From assembly GCA_035524895.1 (NCBI GenBank), contig DATLFI010000341.1, forward strand, positions 1-33,736: DNA of 33,736 nt, in the 5' to 3' direction. How positions within the stretch are numbered: position 1 is the first letter of the stretch; the number at the start of each line of letters is the position of its first letter. Below, piece by piece: positions 16,032-24,288 of this stretch. The notes under the pieces were generated by a model that worked only from the letters and a program-made list of their open reading frames with translations, was not told where the DNA came from and searched no databases. Both the position numbers and the translations under genes were made by a program. Origin of the DNA: DATLFI01 sp035524895 (GTDB lineage: Bacteria > Acidobacteriota > Thermoanaerobaculia > Multivoradales > Multivoraceae).

Positions 16032-18531
16032 CGGCGGCGGGCTGTCGAGACGGCGAAGCGCTGCCGGGCAGCTTCCAACGCCACCCGGCGCCGACGGCGA
16101 CGAGCCACAGGGCCCCAGCCGCTGGCCCGAGCAAAGACCAGCGAAGCGGCCGCCGGTCGGCCCAGATCCGCACGTCGTGCACCCCCGCAGGCAGCTCGAG
16201 AGCCAGGCGGTCGAGGTTGGCGACGGTGAGACGCGCCGGGCGGCCGTCGATCTCGGCCCGGAAGAACGGCAGGTAAGCGCGTTGCAGCACCAGCACCGAC
16301 GGTCCCTGCGCCTCCACCACTGCTTCGATTCGCTCGGGCTCCCACGCCGCGAGCCGGAGCACCCTGCCGGGCGGACCGTCGCGAGCCGCCCCCTCGCCCG
16401 GAACGACGGCCATCGTCGTCGGATCGAATCGAGAATCGATCACCCTGGAGATGGTGGTGTTGACGTTCGGCGACCGGTACACGGTACCGGCGACGACCAG
16501 GTCGGGAGCTCCATCGAGCCCGTAGAGGAAGGCGCGGCCGCCGATGCTGCTTATCTCGGCGCGGGGCTCCACCCAGGCAGGCAACGGCTCGGCGAGCGGG
16601 CGGTCCAACACCAGCGCCTCGACTCCCAAAGCGCGCAGCCCTCTCAGCCGCTGGGCGTCGTCGAGCCGGCGCATCACCTTGAGCGTGAGGTTGCTGAGGA
16701 ACGAATCGAGACCCTCAGCCGAGACGTTGAGCTCGTACCGGAGGCCGAGCCCCACACCGGCGAACGGATAGAGCTCGAGGAAGCCACGTCGCTGCACCCA
16801 CAGCAGCCGCCGGTCGGGAAGGCCGCCCGAGCGTGCCGTGCCGAACATATTGGCGAAGCCGCCGTGGACCAGCGTCTCGTCCCCGTCGAGGTGTTCGAAG
16901 AGCGGCGGCCGCCCGCGGTACGCCGAGGTCTCGTCGGTCGGTAGCAGCGCCGACCGTAGCCACAGGACCTGACTCACAGAATGAAGCCCCAGGAGAAGGG
17001 TCAGGGCGACAGCCGGCCGCCGCTTCAGGCCCAGCGCGGCGACGGCTAGCGCCAAGGCCAGGAACGCTTGCACCACAGCTCCGGCCAACCACCGCGCCCT
17101 CACGATCTTGGACTGGTGCTCGGAAATGTCGCCGGCAGCGACCAGCCATCGTTCCACCCCTTCCGGCGTCTGCACCAGCACCGCGAGCAGCACCAGCATC
17201 GCCAGCAGCACGCCGCCCAGAGCGCGCACCAGCGACCTACCGCCCTCGCGCAGAGCGCGCTCCAGTCCGATCCCCGCGAGCAACGCCAGGCCCAGTGAGA
17301 CCAACAGGAAGAACTTCGCCGGGAAGCGCAGCAGCTCCGCACCGGGCAGATGGATCAGAAGTCGCACCAGAGGGTTCCAGCTTCCGAGCGCCAAGAAGAT
17401 GCCGCCCGCGACAGTCGCCCAGCCCCACCACGCGGCCCTGTTGCGCGGGCGGCCGGCTGCCAGCACCAAGCCCAGCGTCAGGAGGCCGGGGTGCACGCTG
17501 AAGAACAGCGGCAGATCGCCGCCAGAGAAAGCCTGTCCCCAGAAGCCGAGCTCGGGGCTGCCGAACGCCAGCGGTAGCAGCCACTCGAGGAACTGGCGCG
17601 GATCCCAGCTCGCGACCAGCGAGGACTCGTCGGCGAAGCCGATGTAGCCTCGATAGGAGAAGGGCAGGATCTGGAGCAGACCCGCCAGTTGGGGCAGGGC
17701 GAGCAGCGTCCCTGCTCCCAGCGCGGGAAGGAGCCGAGCGCCGGCTCGCAGGGCGTTCGGCGGGCCCTCGCTCCCATGGGCACGAGGGCCGCGTTCCAGG
17801 ACCACCGCGAGCACCGCCGCACCGAGCGCCTGAGCAGCAAGCATCGGGTCGCCGCCGAGCAGGAGCAGGCACCACAAAGCGCAAAGGGCCACCGCGGGCA
17901 TAGCCGTCCTGCATAAGGCGTCGCGCTCGCCAGGCGACGTCGGGACCGCAGTGCGCAAGGCGGCCGCCACCAGCGCCGGGGCGATCGTGGCACCCGGCAC
18001 GAGGTTGTAGAAACCTGCCTGCGAGAGGTAGGCGCCGGAGAGGGCGTAGGTCCCGCCGACCGCCCAGGCAGCGGGTCGCGACAGGCCGAAGGCCCGCCCG
18101 AGCCAGTAAGCAGCGGCGGGCGCCAGGAGGAGGTGGAGCCAGAAGTGGGCGTTGAGCGCCCAGAGCTCGTCCGCGACCAGGTACAGCAGGTTGTCGGGAT
18201 ACAGGGGCAGGGTATTGGCATTGCCGAGCGAGGGCTGCCCGCCCGCGCGAAACGGGTCGACCAGCGGCAGCACCCCCTCGCGCCAGGCGGCAGCCTGCGC
18301 CAACTTCGCCGGCAAGTGCAGGTTGAAGATGTCGCGGAAGAAGAGCGTACGTCCGCCCGAAACCAGAGTCGCGACCGCCACCAACAGCGGCAGCATGACC
18401 GCACACGCGCACGGCCAAGCGCTCGAGGACCGTGCCCACGCCGCGCTCGGGCCCTGGTCGGCCGGGGCCGGGGGGCGCTTCGTCGAAGGAGTCGTCTCGG
18501 GCAAGGCAACCTTGGGGAGGACAACAACCAT
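16018..18531 (-). CDS. YfhO-like polytopic membrane protein (putative GT-C glycosyltransferase)
   Basis: A large (837-residue) membrane protein with about 12-14 hydrophobic helices between residues 45 and 530 and an extracytoplasmic C-terminal part before a last helix. The first loop has FFRDIFNLHLPAKL and further on DPFRAGGQP, typical of the YfhO family and its GT-C relatives that use polyprenyl-linked sugars; the C-terminal part with LVLQRAYLPFFRAEIDG followed by an LPAGVHDVRI segment is also YfhO-like. Substrate is unknown. The first Met at 18531 is only 10 bp from the divergent UbiA-family start; a second Met at 18396, just before the first helix, would leave room for promoters and is an equally good start. 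It leads an apparent operon with accC. Confidence 0.8.
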   Translation of the reverse strand: MVVVLPKVALPETTPSTKRPPAPADQGPSAAWARSSSAWPCACAVMLPLLVAVATLVSGGRTLFFRDIFNLHLPAKLAQAAAWREGVLPLVDPFRAGGQPSLGNANTLPLYPDNLLYLVADELWALNAHFWLHLLLAPAAAYWLGRAFGLSRPAAWAVGGTYALSGAYLSQAGFYNLVPGATIAPALVAAALRTAVPTSPGERDALCRTAMPAVALCALWCLLLLGGDPMLAAQALGAAVLAVVLERGPRAHGSEGPPNALRAGARLLPALGAGTLLALPQLAGLLQILPFSYRGYIGFADESSLVASWDPRQFLEWLLPLAFGSPELGFWGQAFSGGDLPLFFSVHPGLLTLGLVLAAGRPRNRAAWWGWATVAGGIFLALGSWNPLVRLLIHLPGAELLRFPAKFFLLVSLGLALLAGIGLERALREGGRSLVRALGGVLLAMLVLLAVLVQTPEGVERWLVAAGDISEHQSKIVRARWLAGAVVQAFLALALAVAALGLKRRPAVALTLLLGLHSVSQVLWLRSALLPTDETSAYRGRPPLFEHLDGDETLVHGGFANMFGTARSGGLPDRRLLWVQRRGFLELYPFAGVGLGLRYELNVSAEGLDSFLSNLTLKVMRRLDDAQRLRGLRALGVEALVLDRPLAEPLPAWVEPRAEISSIGGRAFLYGLDGAPDLVVAGTVYRSPNVNTTISRVIDSRFDPTTMAVVPGEGAARDGPPGRVLRLAAWEPERIEAVVEAQGPSVLVLQRAYLPFFRAEIDGRPARLTVANLDRLALELPAGVHDVRIWADRRPLRWSLLGPAAGALWLVAVGAGWRWKLPGSASPSRQPAADAGE

Positions 18532-18541
18532 AATACGCACC

Positions 18542-19411
18542 GTGCTGCCGTCGCTGTTCCTCTCGTTGCGCCCAATCCAGTGGGCGAAGAACTTGTTCGT
18601 GCTGGCGCCGGCGGTGTTCGCCGGCGCGCTCGAAGATCCGCGGCTGGCGCTGGCTGCGGCGGCGGCCTTCGTAGCGTTCTGCGCGCTGTCGAGCGGCGTG
18701 TACCTGATCAACGACCTCGTCGATCGCGAGCGGGATCGCCTCCACCCTGTCAAGCGCCTGCGCCCGCTCGCAGCCGGACGGCTGGCGCCGTCGGTCGCGG
18801 CTGCCTCGGCGGGCCTGCTGTTCGCAGGCTCCCTGGCGATTTCGGCCTGGCTGTCCTGGCATTTCCTTGCCATAGCCGGGGCCTACCTGGGGCTGAACCT
18901 CCTCTACTCTCTGGCGCTAAAACACCTGGTCATCGTCGACGTGATGGCGGTGGCGTTCGGCTACGTGCTGCGGGTGATGGCGGGCGGCGTGGCGGTAGCG
19001 GTGCCGGTATCCGACTGGCTGCTGCTGTGCACGGTGTTCCTGGCGCTGTTCCTGATCGTCTCGAAGCGGCGCCACGAGCTGGTTTCGCTGGCCGACAACC
19101 CGGCCGGCCAGAGGCGGGTGCTGACCAACTACTCCCGCACCTTCCTCGATCAGATGATCAACGTGGTCACGGCGTCGACGCTCTTGTCGTATGCCCTCTA
19201 CACGACCGCTCCGGAGACCCAGGCGAAGTTCGGCGGACGCGGCTTTCTCTACACCATTCCGTTCGCCCTCTTCGGCATCTTTCGGTACCTCTATCTGACC
19301 TACCAGGTCGAGGATGCCCGCAACCCCACCGAGACCATGCTGCGAGACGTGCCGTTCCTGGTGAACCTGGCCCTGTGGGGAGCCGCCGTGGTGGTGATCG
19401 TCTACGGCTGA
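18542..19411 (+). CDS. Decaprenyl-phosphate phosphoribosyltransferase (UbiA family)
   Basis: A 289-residue integral membrane prenyltransferase. The start LRPIQWAKNLFVLAPAVFAG and the Asp motif NDLVDRERDRLHPVKRLRP (57-75) closely follow decaprenylphosphoryl-5-phosphoribose synthases, which join PRPP and polyprenyl phosphate, and differ from ubiquinone or heme O enzymes. A second conserved region has DVMAVAFGYVLRVMAGG. About nine helices are visible. In mycobacteria this step leads to decaprenylphosphoryl arabinose. GTG at 18542 gives the expected N terminus; a TTG at 18512 would add ten residues and overlap the divergent gene. A GGGGAGGA lies about 20 nt upstream of GTG, too far for ideal spacing. 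It ends tail-to-tail, overlapping the next gene by 10 bp. Confidence 0.87.
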   Translation: MLPSLFLSLRPIQWAKNLFVLAPAVFAGALEDPRLALAAAAAFVAFCALSSGVYLINDLVDRERDRLHPVKRLRPLAAGRLAPSVAAASAGLLFAGSLAISAWLSWHFLAIAGAYLGLNLLYSLALKHLVIVDVMAVAFGYVLRVMAGGVAVAVPVSDWLLLCTVFLALFLIVSKRRHELVSLADNPAGQRRVLTNYSRTFLDQMINVVTASTLLSYALYTTAPETQAKFGGRGFLYTIPFALFGIFRYLYLTYQVEDARNPTETMLRDVPFLVNLALWGAAVVVIVYG

Positions 19412-20997
19412 GCCTCCGAGCCGGGCGAGTCCGCGCCGGACGGCAGTCGATAGACGACCAGCTCCGGCCCGGCCATGGTGATGTTCTGGCGGACCGGAAA
19501 CCGTTTCAGCTCGACCAGGCCAGGCAGCAGCCGGGCGAGGTGCTCGTAGCCGCCGTAGGACACCGGAAACACCACCAGGTACTCGGCCCTTCGGCGACGC
19601 ACCAGGTCCATCAGACCTGGCAGACCGCCGCTGCGAATGGCACGCGAAGCCTCTGGCTCGACGATGCCGACCAGGTCGAGAACCGGGTTGGGCGCGTAAT
19701 ACGCGATCGCGCCGATGTCTTGTACCGCGAGCAAAGCCATCGGCGGCAGCCGCTCGGCGATCCACCGGCCGGCGGCCACGTCACTGTCTTCGACGTTGGC
19801 AACGTTGAGCGCGAAGCGGCCGGCACCCCGGTGCAGAGCGAGCACCGAGGGTGAGGCGATCGCGATCGCCACGAGGAGCGCGCCTACCACGCGCAGTCGA
19901 GGACGGCCGGCGAGCGACCGCGCGATCTCCTGCCACGCCGCAGAGACACCCAGCGCTCCGAGCAGCAGGAGACACGGGAAGAGAGGGAACACGTAGCGGC
20001 CGAAGTTGCCCAGCGGCGCAGGCTGCCCTGGCGGAGCCAGCATCGAGTAGGCCGCCGGCAGCGCCAACAGCCACAGCACTGGCAGCAGCCGCGCGCCGCG
20101 CGCGGCGGGAGCTGCCGAGCGTGCCACGAGGAGCCTCGCCGCGCCAGCGCCAGCGAAGAAGAAGGCCCACGGCTGCGGGCGGAACAGCACCTCGCCCGCC
20201 CGCCAGAAGTCCCGCAGCGCCGGCACCAGCTTGTGCATCCCGCCGGTCTTGGCGTCGAGTGTGCTCGGCACCGGCACGCCCCCCGCGATCCACGAGAAGG
20301 CCCACGCCGGCGCCAGCACGATCGCTGAAACCGCGACGCCGATCACCAGCGTCCTCCAGGCGCTCTGGGTGGAGCGTCCGCTCCGAGGCCCGCGCCAAGC
20401 TTCGAAGACGCGCTCGACGATCGCCAGAAGCAGCAGCAACAGGCCTTCGGGACGAGCGAGCGCCGCGAGGGCGAGCACCGGCAGCGCGAAGCCGGGCGTC
20501 GCGCCGCCGTCGCGACGCAGCTCGAGCTCGTGCAGCAGCAGCCCGCAGGTCGAGAGCAACACGAAGAGGGAGATCTCCATGCCCGAAAGCGCCGACCACA
20601 CGAGCCAGTCCGTGAGCAGCAAGAGAGCCGTGGCCGCGACGGCCACGGTAGCGGCCACTCCGTACGCTCGCAACAGCGCCAGGAACACGGGAATCGTCGC
20701 GAGGTACGCCGCGACTCCGAGCGCCTTGGCCCACCAGATCGGATCGACGGGCAGCAGGAAGCCCAGGGCCAACAACGCGGTCCACAGCGGTCCGGTCGAG
20801 CCCGACACCCACGCTCCGCCCTGGTAGGCGAGGCCCTGCCCTTCGGCGAGACTTTGCGCGAAGCGCAGGTGGATGAACGAATCGTCGAGCGGAAGGCCGG
20901 GCGCGCCGCCGGTCGCGCGGAGCTCTTGGAGCCCGTAGTACACGCAGATCGCAAGACCCGTCGCGAGGAGTGCGGCGCGGGTCGCCGGCTTCGTCAT
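19402..20997 (-). CDS. AftB-like GT-C family glycosyltransferase
   Basis: A 531-residue membrane protein with about 10-11 transmembrane helices. The first extracytoplasmic loop has LDDSFIHLRFAQSLAEGQGL (37-56) and then a VSGSTGPLWTALLA segment, the pattern of AftB-type arabinofuranosyltransferases and related GT-C enzymes, in which the Asp pair (D38, D39) serves catalysis. A soluble C-terminal part (about 400-531) contains GRWIAERLPP and DLVGIVEPEA. The donor is presumably a polyprenyl-phosphate sugar. The convergent neighbour could make decaprenylphosphoryl pentose, which suggests a pentofuranosyl donor, but this is inference. The ATG at 20997 begins just before the first helix. Its TAG stop overlaps the neighbour's end. 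Confidence 0.78.
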   Translation of the reverse strand: MTKPATRAALLATGLAICVYYGLQELRATGGAPGLPLDDSFIHLRFAQSLAEGQGLAYQGGAWVSGSTGPLWTALLALGFLLPVDPIWWAKALGVAAYLATIPVFLALLRAYGVAATVAVAATALLLLTDWLVWSALSGMEISLFVLLSTCGLLLHELELRRDGGATPGFALPVLALAALARPEGLLLLLLAIVERVFEAWRGPRSGRSTQSAWRTLVIGVAVSAIVLAPAWAFSWIAGGVPVPSTLDAKTGGMHKLVPALRDFWRAGEVLFRPQPWAFFFAGAGAARLLVARSAAPAARGARLLPVLWLLALPAAYSMLAPPGQPAPLGNFGRYVFPLFPCLLLLGALGVSAAWQEIARSLAGRPRLRVVGALLVAIAIASPSVLALHRGAGRFALNVANVEDSDVAAGRWIAERLPPMALLAVQDIGAIAYYAPNPVLDLVGIVEPEASRAIRSGGLPGLMDLVRRRRAEYLVVFPVSYGGYEHLARLLPGLVELKRFPVRQNITMAGPELVVYRLPSGADSPGSEAQP

Positions 20998-21068
20998 GTT
21001 GGCGTGAGCCTAACTCGGTCCCGCTCCTAGCCCGATCTCGCCTCTCCTCTTGCTACATTCGCGCCCGC
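20998..21068. promoter_or_regulatory. Divergent intergenic interval
   Basis: These 71 bp separate the AftB-like gene (minus) and the first M20 gene (plus), so both promoters should be here or inside the genes. On the plus strand a TACATT (21054-21059) sits 9 nt before the M20 ATG with no Shine-Dalgarno, which would fit a leaderless transcript. No good -35 is visible. Confidence 0.3.
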
Positions 21069-22511
21069 ATGATGGGGCACGACGAGATCCGGCGACGCCA
21101 ACGGGTGGCGGCACGAGTGGCCCTCTACTCGAGCCTCTCGCTCACCACCGTAGCCGCCGTGGTGACGCTGCCGCACCTCGAACGGCGAATGGCCCCCGAC
21201 AACCCGGAGTGGACTCACCGCGACTACCGCAACGAGCCTGCGGTGACGCAGCTCCGGGAGCTCGTGCGCATCGACACCACCGCCGCGACCGGCCGGGAGA
21301 TCGATGCCGCCCGCTACCTCGCGGCGCAGCTTCGTGACATGGGACTCGAACCGGTGGTCGAGGAGCTGATGGAGGGCAAAGCGAATCTCTGGGCCGTGCT
21401 CGAAGGCGAACGGCCGGAGGCGCTCGTGCTGCACAACCACCTCGACACGGACAACGTGCCCGACCCCTCCGTCTGGCGTCACGATCCCTTCGCCGGCGCC
21501 ATCGAGGGCCCCTGGATCTACGGCCGCGGCGTGTTCGACATGAAGAGCGTCGCGGTGGCGCAGCTCGAGGCCGTGCGCGCCGTGCAGGAGCGCGTGCGCG
21601 AAACGGGACGGCGACCTCCGCGATCCCTCGTCTTCCTAGCGACCAGCAGCGAAGAGACCGGAAGCGAGCTGGGGGCTCGCTGGATCGTCGAGCAGCATCC
21701 GGATCTGGTGAGCCGCTTCTGGGCACTCCTCACCGAGGGCGGCGTCATCGAGGTCGCGGGCAACGGGAAGATCAAGTACTTCGGTGTCTCGTTCGCGCAG
21801 AAGTGGTTCGTGCGCCTGACTGCCTGCAGCGCGAGCCGCGGGCAGCTCGAGCAGCTGCAGCGCGCACTGCAGGAGCACGAGAGCCCACGCCGCGTGCTGA
21901 CACCCGAGGTCCGCGAGTTCCTGCCCACCTACGGACCGTCGCGCGAGGAGCCACTCCTGCGCGAGCGCGCCTCGGTGCCCGAGTCGGGCTTCTACGGCTC
22001 CTGGACGTTCCGCTTCCTGCCCAGCTACCTCAAGGCGCTCTACCGCAACGAGGTCCACCCGCTGCAGGTCGTCGCCGATGCCAACACCGGCGGCTACCGC
22101 ATGGACATCGTGCTGCACCTGCTGCCGGGCGAAGATCTGGATCAGGTCCGCGGCGAGCTGCTGCCCGAGTGGATGATCCATGGCGTGCGGATCGTCGACC
22201 AGGACGCAGGCCCAGCGGCGCCCGGCAGCCCCCTGGACCATCCGGTCTTCCAGGGATTGGGGAATGTCGTGCGCCGCCGCTACGAGACCGATGCCGTGGG
22301 CCCCTACTTCCTAACCATCTACGACAACGACGCGAGGTTCTTTCGCGCCGCGGGGGTTCCTTCCTACGGCTTCTCACCTTTCATCGCCTTCACGCCAGAC
22401 AGCTTCACCGTCGGGGGAGTCGACGAACGCATCACCCTCGGCGCGTTCGTCGAAGGAGTCGACCTCTATCGCGAGGTGGTCCTATCGCTCCTGGACCGGG
22501 ATGCTCGCTGA
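21069..22511 (+). CDS. Membrane-anchored M20 family metallopeptidase homologue lacking two conserved His
   Basis: A 480-residue protein with an N-terminal anchor or signal (about 17-36) and an M20 fold. Present ligands and catalytic residues: H124 and D126 (NHLDTD), D157 (GRGVFDMK), E195-E196 (SSEETGS) and E223 (TEGG). The last metal ligand, a His in the G-x-H-G-x-D-E segment, is replaced: the sequence is FTVGGVDERI with Gly at 449. The lid-domain His of the GGHAS motif is also missing (LTACSASRG). It may be inactive, have altered metal use, or serve binding only. The first of two adjacent ATG codons is at 21069. It is paralogous to the intact M20 gene at 24724. The substrate is unknown. Confidence 0.85.
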   Translation: MMGHDEIRRRQRVAARVALYSSLSLTTVAAVVTLPHLERRMAPDNPEWTHRDYRNEPAVTQLRELVRIDTTAATGREIDAARYLAAQLRDMGLEPVVEELMEGKANLWAVLEGERPEALVLHNHLDTDNVPDPSVWRHDPFAGAIEGPWIYGRGVFDMKSVAVAQLEAVRAVQERVRETGRRPPRSLVFLATSSEETGSELGARWIVEQHPDLVSRFWALLTEGGVIEVAGNGKIKYFGVSFAQKWFVRLTACSASRGQLEQLQRALQEHESPRRVLTPEVREFLPTYGPSREEPLLRERASVPESGFYGSWTFRFLPSYLKALYRNEVHPLQVVADANTGGYRMDIVLHLLPGEDLDQVRGELLPEWMIHGVRIVDQDAGPAAPGSPLDHPVFQGLGNVVRRRYETDAVGPYFLTIYDNDARFFRAAGVPSYGFSPFIAFTPDSFTVGGVDERITLGAFVEGVDLYREVVLSLLDRDAR

Positions 22512-22541
22512 CAACATTTGGCAGAAGACGGGTCTCGCCTC

Positions 22542-22556
22542 TGACAGGCACTGTCA
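22542..22556. promoter_or_regulatory. Palindrome, candidate enhancer-binding site upstream of the major pilin
   Basis: TGACAG-GCA-CTGTCA is a perfect 6-bp dyad. Its centre lies about 108 nt upstream of the -24 element of the sigma-54-like pilin promoter, the distance usual for NtrC/PilR-class activators. No PilR gene is in the window; binding is inferred. Confidence 0.4.
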
Positions 22557-22655
22557 CCGCCGAAAGAGCCCAACCCGGCGCAAGCTTCCCTGGAACACTG
22601 ACCCCTGCGGCAATCACATGGGTTGCTGCCTTCGTGAGCTCCTCAGGGCTACCCC

Positions 22656-22671
22656 TGGTACGGTTCCTGCA
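22656..22671 (+). promoter_or_regulatory. Sigma-54-type -24/-12 promoter of the major pilin gene
   Basis: TGGTACGGTTCCTGCA keeps the GG-N10-GC spacing required by sigma-54 and matches most of the TGGCACG-N4-TTGCA consensus. It lies 64 nt before the pilin ATG, and sigma-54 control of major pilins is well known. A sensor kinase of PilS/NtrB type is encoded 4 kb downstream. Confidence 0.6.
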
Positions 22672-22718
22672 CTTGCGGCGATAGCTCTCGTCGACGACGA
22701 GCAAGATTCCAATGGCAC

Positions 22719-22725
22719 AAGGAGG
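22719..22725 (+). promoter_or_regulatory. Strong Shine-Dalgarno deciding the pilin start
   Basis: AAGGAGG lies 10 nt before the ATG at 22736. It shows that this ATG is the true start, not the in-frame ATG at 22712 which precedes the site. Confidence 0.8.
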
Positions 22726-22735
22726 CACACGGGTC

Positions 22736-23311
22736 ATGATCCAACGTCTACGGAACCGCCAACGCGGTTTCACTCTCATCGAGCTCCTGATCGTGGTGGC
22801 GATCATCGGCATCATCGCCGCGATCCTCATCCCGAACCTGATCGACGCAATCCAGAAGGCCAAGCAGAAGCGGACCGTGGCGGACATTCGGACGGAAGGC
22901 ACTGCCCTGATGTCCTGGGTCACCGATCAGGCCTCTGGCGCGGCTGCCGGACGGCAAACCAACACTTTCACCATCACAGACGTCGGTTCGGTAGTCCCCT
23001 ACAGCACCGTAGTGAGCATCTTGCGTCCCAGCACGACGTTCTTCTACCTCCAGGAAGTTCCGCAGCGCGATGGCTGGGGCAACGATCTCGAGGTCTACCT
23101 GCGCAGTGGATACGACACGAACCCGCGCGTGCTGTTCCAGGGTGGCAACGTGATCGCCATCCGCTCCACCGGTCGTGATGGTCTGTGGCAGGGCGCCACC
23201 TACACCATCGGCGCCTTCGTCGCTACCGACTACGACAAGGACATCGTCTGGGCTGATGGATTCTTCGTCGCCTATCCGGGCGGCCTCGCCACTGTGGCAT
23301 CGGGCGCCTAG
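22736..23311 (+). CDS. Major pilin / GspG-like prepilin
   Basis: A 191-residue prepilin with an 11-residue leader, cleavage G11/F12, and the canonical FTLIELLIVVAIIGIIAAIL helix start with Glu at mature position 5 (E16). The C-terminal domain has PQRDGWGNDLEVYL and later STGRDGLWQ and DYDKDIVWADG, the pattern of GspG-type pilins whose loop binds calcium; no Cys pair is present. It is the best candidate for the main fibre subunit: it stands alone with a sigma-54-like promoter, the best Shine-Dalgarno of the window and an intrinsic terminator, as expected for a strongly expressed structural gene. It should be processed by the prepilin peptidase encoded at 26172. Whether the fibre is a surface pilus or a secretion pseudopilus cannot be settled here. 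Confidence 0.92.
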   Translation: MIQRLRNRQRGFTLIELLIVVAIIGIIAAILIPNLIDAIQKAKQKRTVADIRTEGTALMSWVTDQASGAAAGRQTNTFTITDVGSVVPYSTVVSILRPSTTFFYLQEVPQRDGWGNDLEVYLRSGYDTNPRVLFQGGNVIAIRSTGRDGLWQGATYTIGAFVATDYDKDIVWADGFFVAYPGGLATVASGA

Positions 23312-23353
23312 GATCCCCGGGCCTCCTTTCTCTGACTCAGTGACATTCGGATG

Positions 23354-23379
23354 AGGGGCGCCATGGGGCGCCCCTTTTT
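23354..23379 (+). terminator. Intrinsic terminator of the pilin gene
   Basis: A perfect 9-bp GC-rich stem (AGGGGCGCC / GGCGCCCCT) with an ATGG loop is followed by further T residues, 43 nt after the pilin stop. It makes the pilin a single-gene transcript. Confidence 0.88.
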
Positions 23380-23553
23380 CGTTTCGGCTCTGCCTCCCGC
23401 ATGGTACCGACCCGGGGTCGCTGGCCAGTCCTGGTGCGACCGGATTCCACGGCCAGCGTGGCCACCAGCCGCGACCAGGGCTCGCGGTTGGGTCTGACCG
23501 AACCTGCGGGACCAGGAGTGCTATCCTCTCCAGAGTTTCCCTGTGCTCCTCGT

Positions 23554-23581
23554 TGTCGATCCTCGACGTTGTGGATCGACA
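23554..23581. promoter_or_regulatory. Perfect 9-bp inverted repeat upstream of gspH-like gene
   Basis: TGTCGATCC and GGATCGACA flank a 10-nt spacer, ending 50 nt before the pseudopilin ATG. It could be an operator for a dimeric regulator or a 5'-UTR stem-loop. There is no T-run, so it is not a terminator. The rest of the 250-nt spacer (23380-23631) shows no clear promoter. Confidence 0.5.
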
Positions 23582-23631
23582 GGGGCGCTCGGACCGACCC
23601 GTTCCCGTTCACCGACTGCCAGAGGCCACCC

Positions 23632-24288
23632 ATGCGACGCCTCCTCTCTAGCCGAACCGCCGGTTTCACCCTGGTCGAGCTGCTCGTCGTGCTCGCGCTG
23701 ATCCTCCTGTTCACAGCGATGGGTTTCCCGGCGCTATCACGCATCATCGACCAGCGACGGCTCACTGGCTACGTCCAGGAAGCGTCGGTCGCGCTGGCGC
23801 GGGGTCGTGCCGAAGCGATCCAGCGCGGCGTCCCAGTGGTCGCCGAGCCCGACTTCGATCTCCGCGAGCTGCGTGTGTGGGCCGACGTGGATGGCAACCT
23901 CGTGTTCGAGCCCGATCCCGCCGCCACGGCGCGCACGGTGGACTACTTGATCACCCGCGTGCCGCTGCCCACCGACAGCGACGTCCATTTTTGGGGTCCG
24001 GGCAACAAGAGCCCCTACGGCAACAAGGCCATCCGCGACCTCACCAAGATCACCGGTGCGCCCAACTCCTACGTCTTCGAGCCGAACGGGTCCATCCGCG
24101 ACACCGGCGGACTCCGAATCGGCGACGACCGGGGCAACTACTTCGAGCTGCGCGCCGAGCCCAGGTCGACCGGTCGGGTCCAGGTACTGAAGTACCACCC
24201 CGCTCCCGCCTGGCAGGGCGGCACCGCCGCCTTCTACCCCCCCGGCAACCACGCCACGACCGGCGAGCCGCTCTGGGTCTGGTTCTAG
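23632..24288 (+). CDS. GspH/FimT-like pseudopilin
   Basis: A 218-residue prepilin with an 11-residue leader, cleavage G11/F12 and FTLVELLVVLALILLFTAMG, Glu at mature position 5. The region after the helix has LTGYVQEASVALARGRAEAI, the hallmark of GspH/FimT/FimU minor pilins, and a beta-rich C-terminal domain with VFEPNGSIRDTGGLRI, typical of the family end. Minor pilins of this type prime assembly with PilV, PilW and PilX, which are encoded at 29145-31679. The ATG at 23632 has GAGG at a suitable distance. The TAG stop lies at the edge of a palindromic repeat region. Confidence 0.9.
   Translation: MRRLLSSRTAGFTLVELLVVLALILLFTAMGFPALSRIIDQRRLTGYVQEASVALARGRAEAIQRGVPVVAEPDFDLRELRVWADVDGNLVFEPDPAATARTVDYLITRVPLPTDSDVHFWGPGNKSPYGNKAIRDLTKITGAPNSYVFEPNGSIRDTGGLRIGDDRGNYFELRAEPRSTGRVQVLKYHPAPAWQGGTAAFYPPGNHATTGEPLWVWF

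Noticed and set aside
18532..18873. 114-residue upstream extension of the YfhO-like protein
   Set aside because: It overlaps the UbiA-family gene on the other strand and has no membrane segment or family match.
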